From: Alistipes sp.
Lineage (GTDB): Bacteria > Bacteroidota > Bacteroidia > Bacteroidales > Rikenellaceae
Assembly (NCBI GenBank): GCA_017646785.1
Contig: JAGCLX010000087.1
Span: 1-6,561 of the forward strand
DNA: 6,561 bases
Direction: 5' to 3'
Below the pieces are notes generated by a model. It was not told where the DNA came from and made no database searches. It worked only from the letters and a program-made list of their open reading frames with translations. Within the stretch, counting starts at the first letter, position 1, and each line of letters starts with the position of its first letter. The position numbers and the translations under genes were made by a program. This document shows, piece by piece, positions 6,136-6,561 of this stretch.

Positions 6136-6561
6136 CTATAGTTCGTTCGCCTCGCTCTCCTCGCTGTCGTGGAGATGTCCCAACTGGCGCAGAGCCTCCT
6201 CACGTTCCGCCTCCTCACGCTCGCGCATCTGGCGACGCATCTGTGGCGATGTGCGAAGCTCGAAGTTGCTACCGAGATATACCTTACGCACCATCTCGTC
6301 ATTAGCCAAATCCTCAGCAGTACCCGCCTTGAGGATCTTACCCTCGTACAATAGATATGTACGGTCGGTAATCGCCAATGTCTCGTCGACGTTATGGTCG
6401 GTGATGATAACACCGATGTTCTTATCCTTGAGCGTACCTACGATATTCTGAATATCCTCAACGGCAATGGGGTCGACACCAGCGAAAGGCTCATCAAGCA
6501 GGATGAACGAGGGGTTGATAGCCACGGCACGCGCAATCTCCGTACGGCGACGCTCACCACC
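6136..6561 (-). CDS. lptB: LPS export ABC transporter ATP-binding protein LptB, 3' part
   Basis: LptB is the cytoplasmic ATPase that drives lipopolysaccharide extraction by LptFG toward the outer membrane. The window opens inside the ABC signature: the minus frame begins [14 protein letters not shown], the tail of LSGGE. It continues through Walker [14 protein letters not shown] (visible residues 19-31), the H-loop [12 protein letters not shown] (His56) and the LptB-typical [16 protein letters not shown] (88-103). [14 protein letters not shown] is characteristic of LptB rather than of other ABC ATPases. After LR103 there is an extra tail of 38 residues, rich in Arg and Glu ([19 protein letters not shown]) and ending SEESEANEL. 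It is likely a helix followed by an acidic disordered end. The stop TAG is followed at once by TAA. The N-terminal half, with the Walker A site, is outside the window. It heads the visible cluster upstream of aroA. Confidence 0.94.
   Translation of the reverse strand, partial: GGERRRTEIARAVAINPSFILLDEPFAGVDPIAVEDIQNIVGTLKDKNIGVIITDHNVDETLAITDRTYLLYEGKILKAGTAEDLANDEMVRKVYLGSNFELRTSPQMRRQMREREEAEREEALRQLGHLHDSEESEANEL

Overview
The window looks like chromosomal DNA from a member of the Bacteroidota, probably a gut-type Bacteroidales. Three things suggest this. The long-form PurC and the archaeal/eukaryotic-type ProS without an editing insertion resemble Bacteroidales proteins as I recall them. 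There are no clear Shine-Dalgarno sequences. One promoter box matches the Bacteroidetes TAnnTTTG pattern. A Rikenellaceae/Alistipes-like source is plausible, but it is a guess. No phage, transposon, CRISPR, rRNA or tRNA gene was seen.

Layout. The left end (1-576, + strand) is the 3' part of purC (purine synthesis). Its reading frame is broken by an in-frame TAG at 409-411, and 54 well-conserved downstream codons are left stranded. A gap between convergent genes follows (577-910). It holds a standard terminator after purC, then two long hairpins. These two have unrelated basal stems but share an almost identical apical motif (TAGTACT, 2-3 nt, ACGTAC). A 10-bp inverted repeat encloses the second hairpin. 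On the - strand, proS (prolyl-tRNA synthetase) fills 911-2395 and is preceded by a 119-nt leader with a palindrome and a probable promoter.

From 6561 down to 2515, also on the - strand, lies a tightly packed cluster that reads as one operon: lptB (3' part), aroA, aroC, prmC, recX. Gaps are 23, 2, 0 and -4 nt, the last being an ATGA overlap if recX starts at 3009. aroA and aroC encode the last two steps of the shikimate pathway (EPSP, then chorismate). lptB powers lipopolysaccharide transport, prmC methylates release factors, and recX modulates RecA. No single pathway links them, so this looks like a housekeeping cluster held together by co-transcription.

The most noteworthy items are the paired hairpins with a conserved apical module, the in-frame amber codon in purC, and the heavy use of TAG stops (five of seven genes). 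The rest is ordinary core metabolism.
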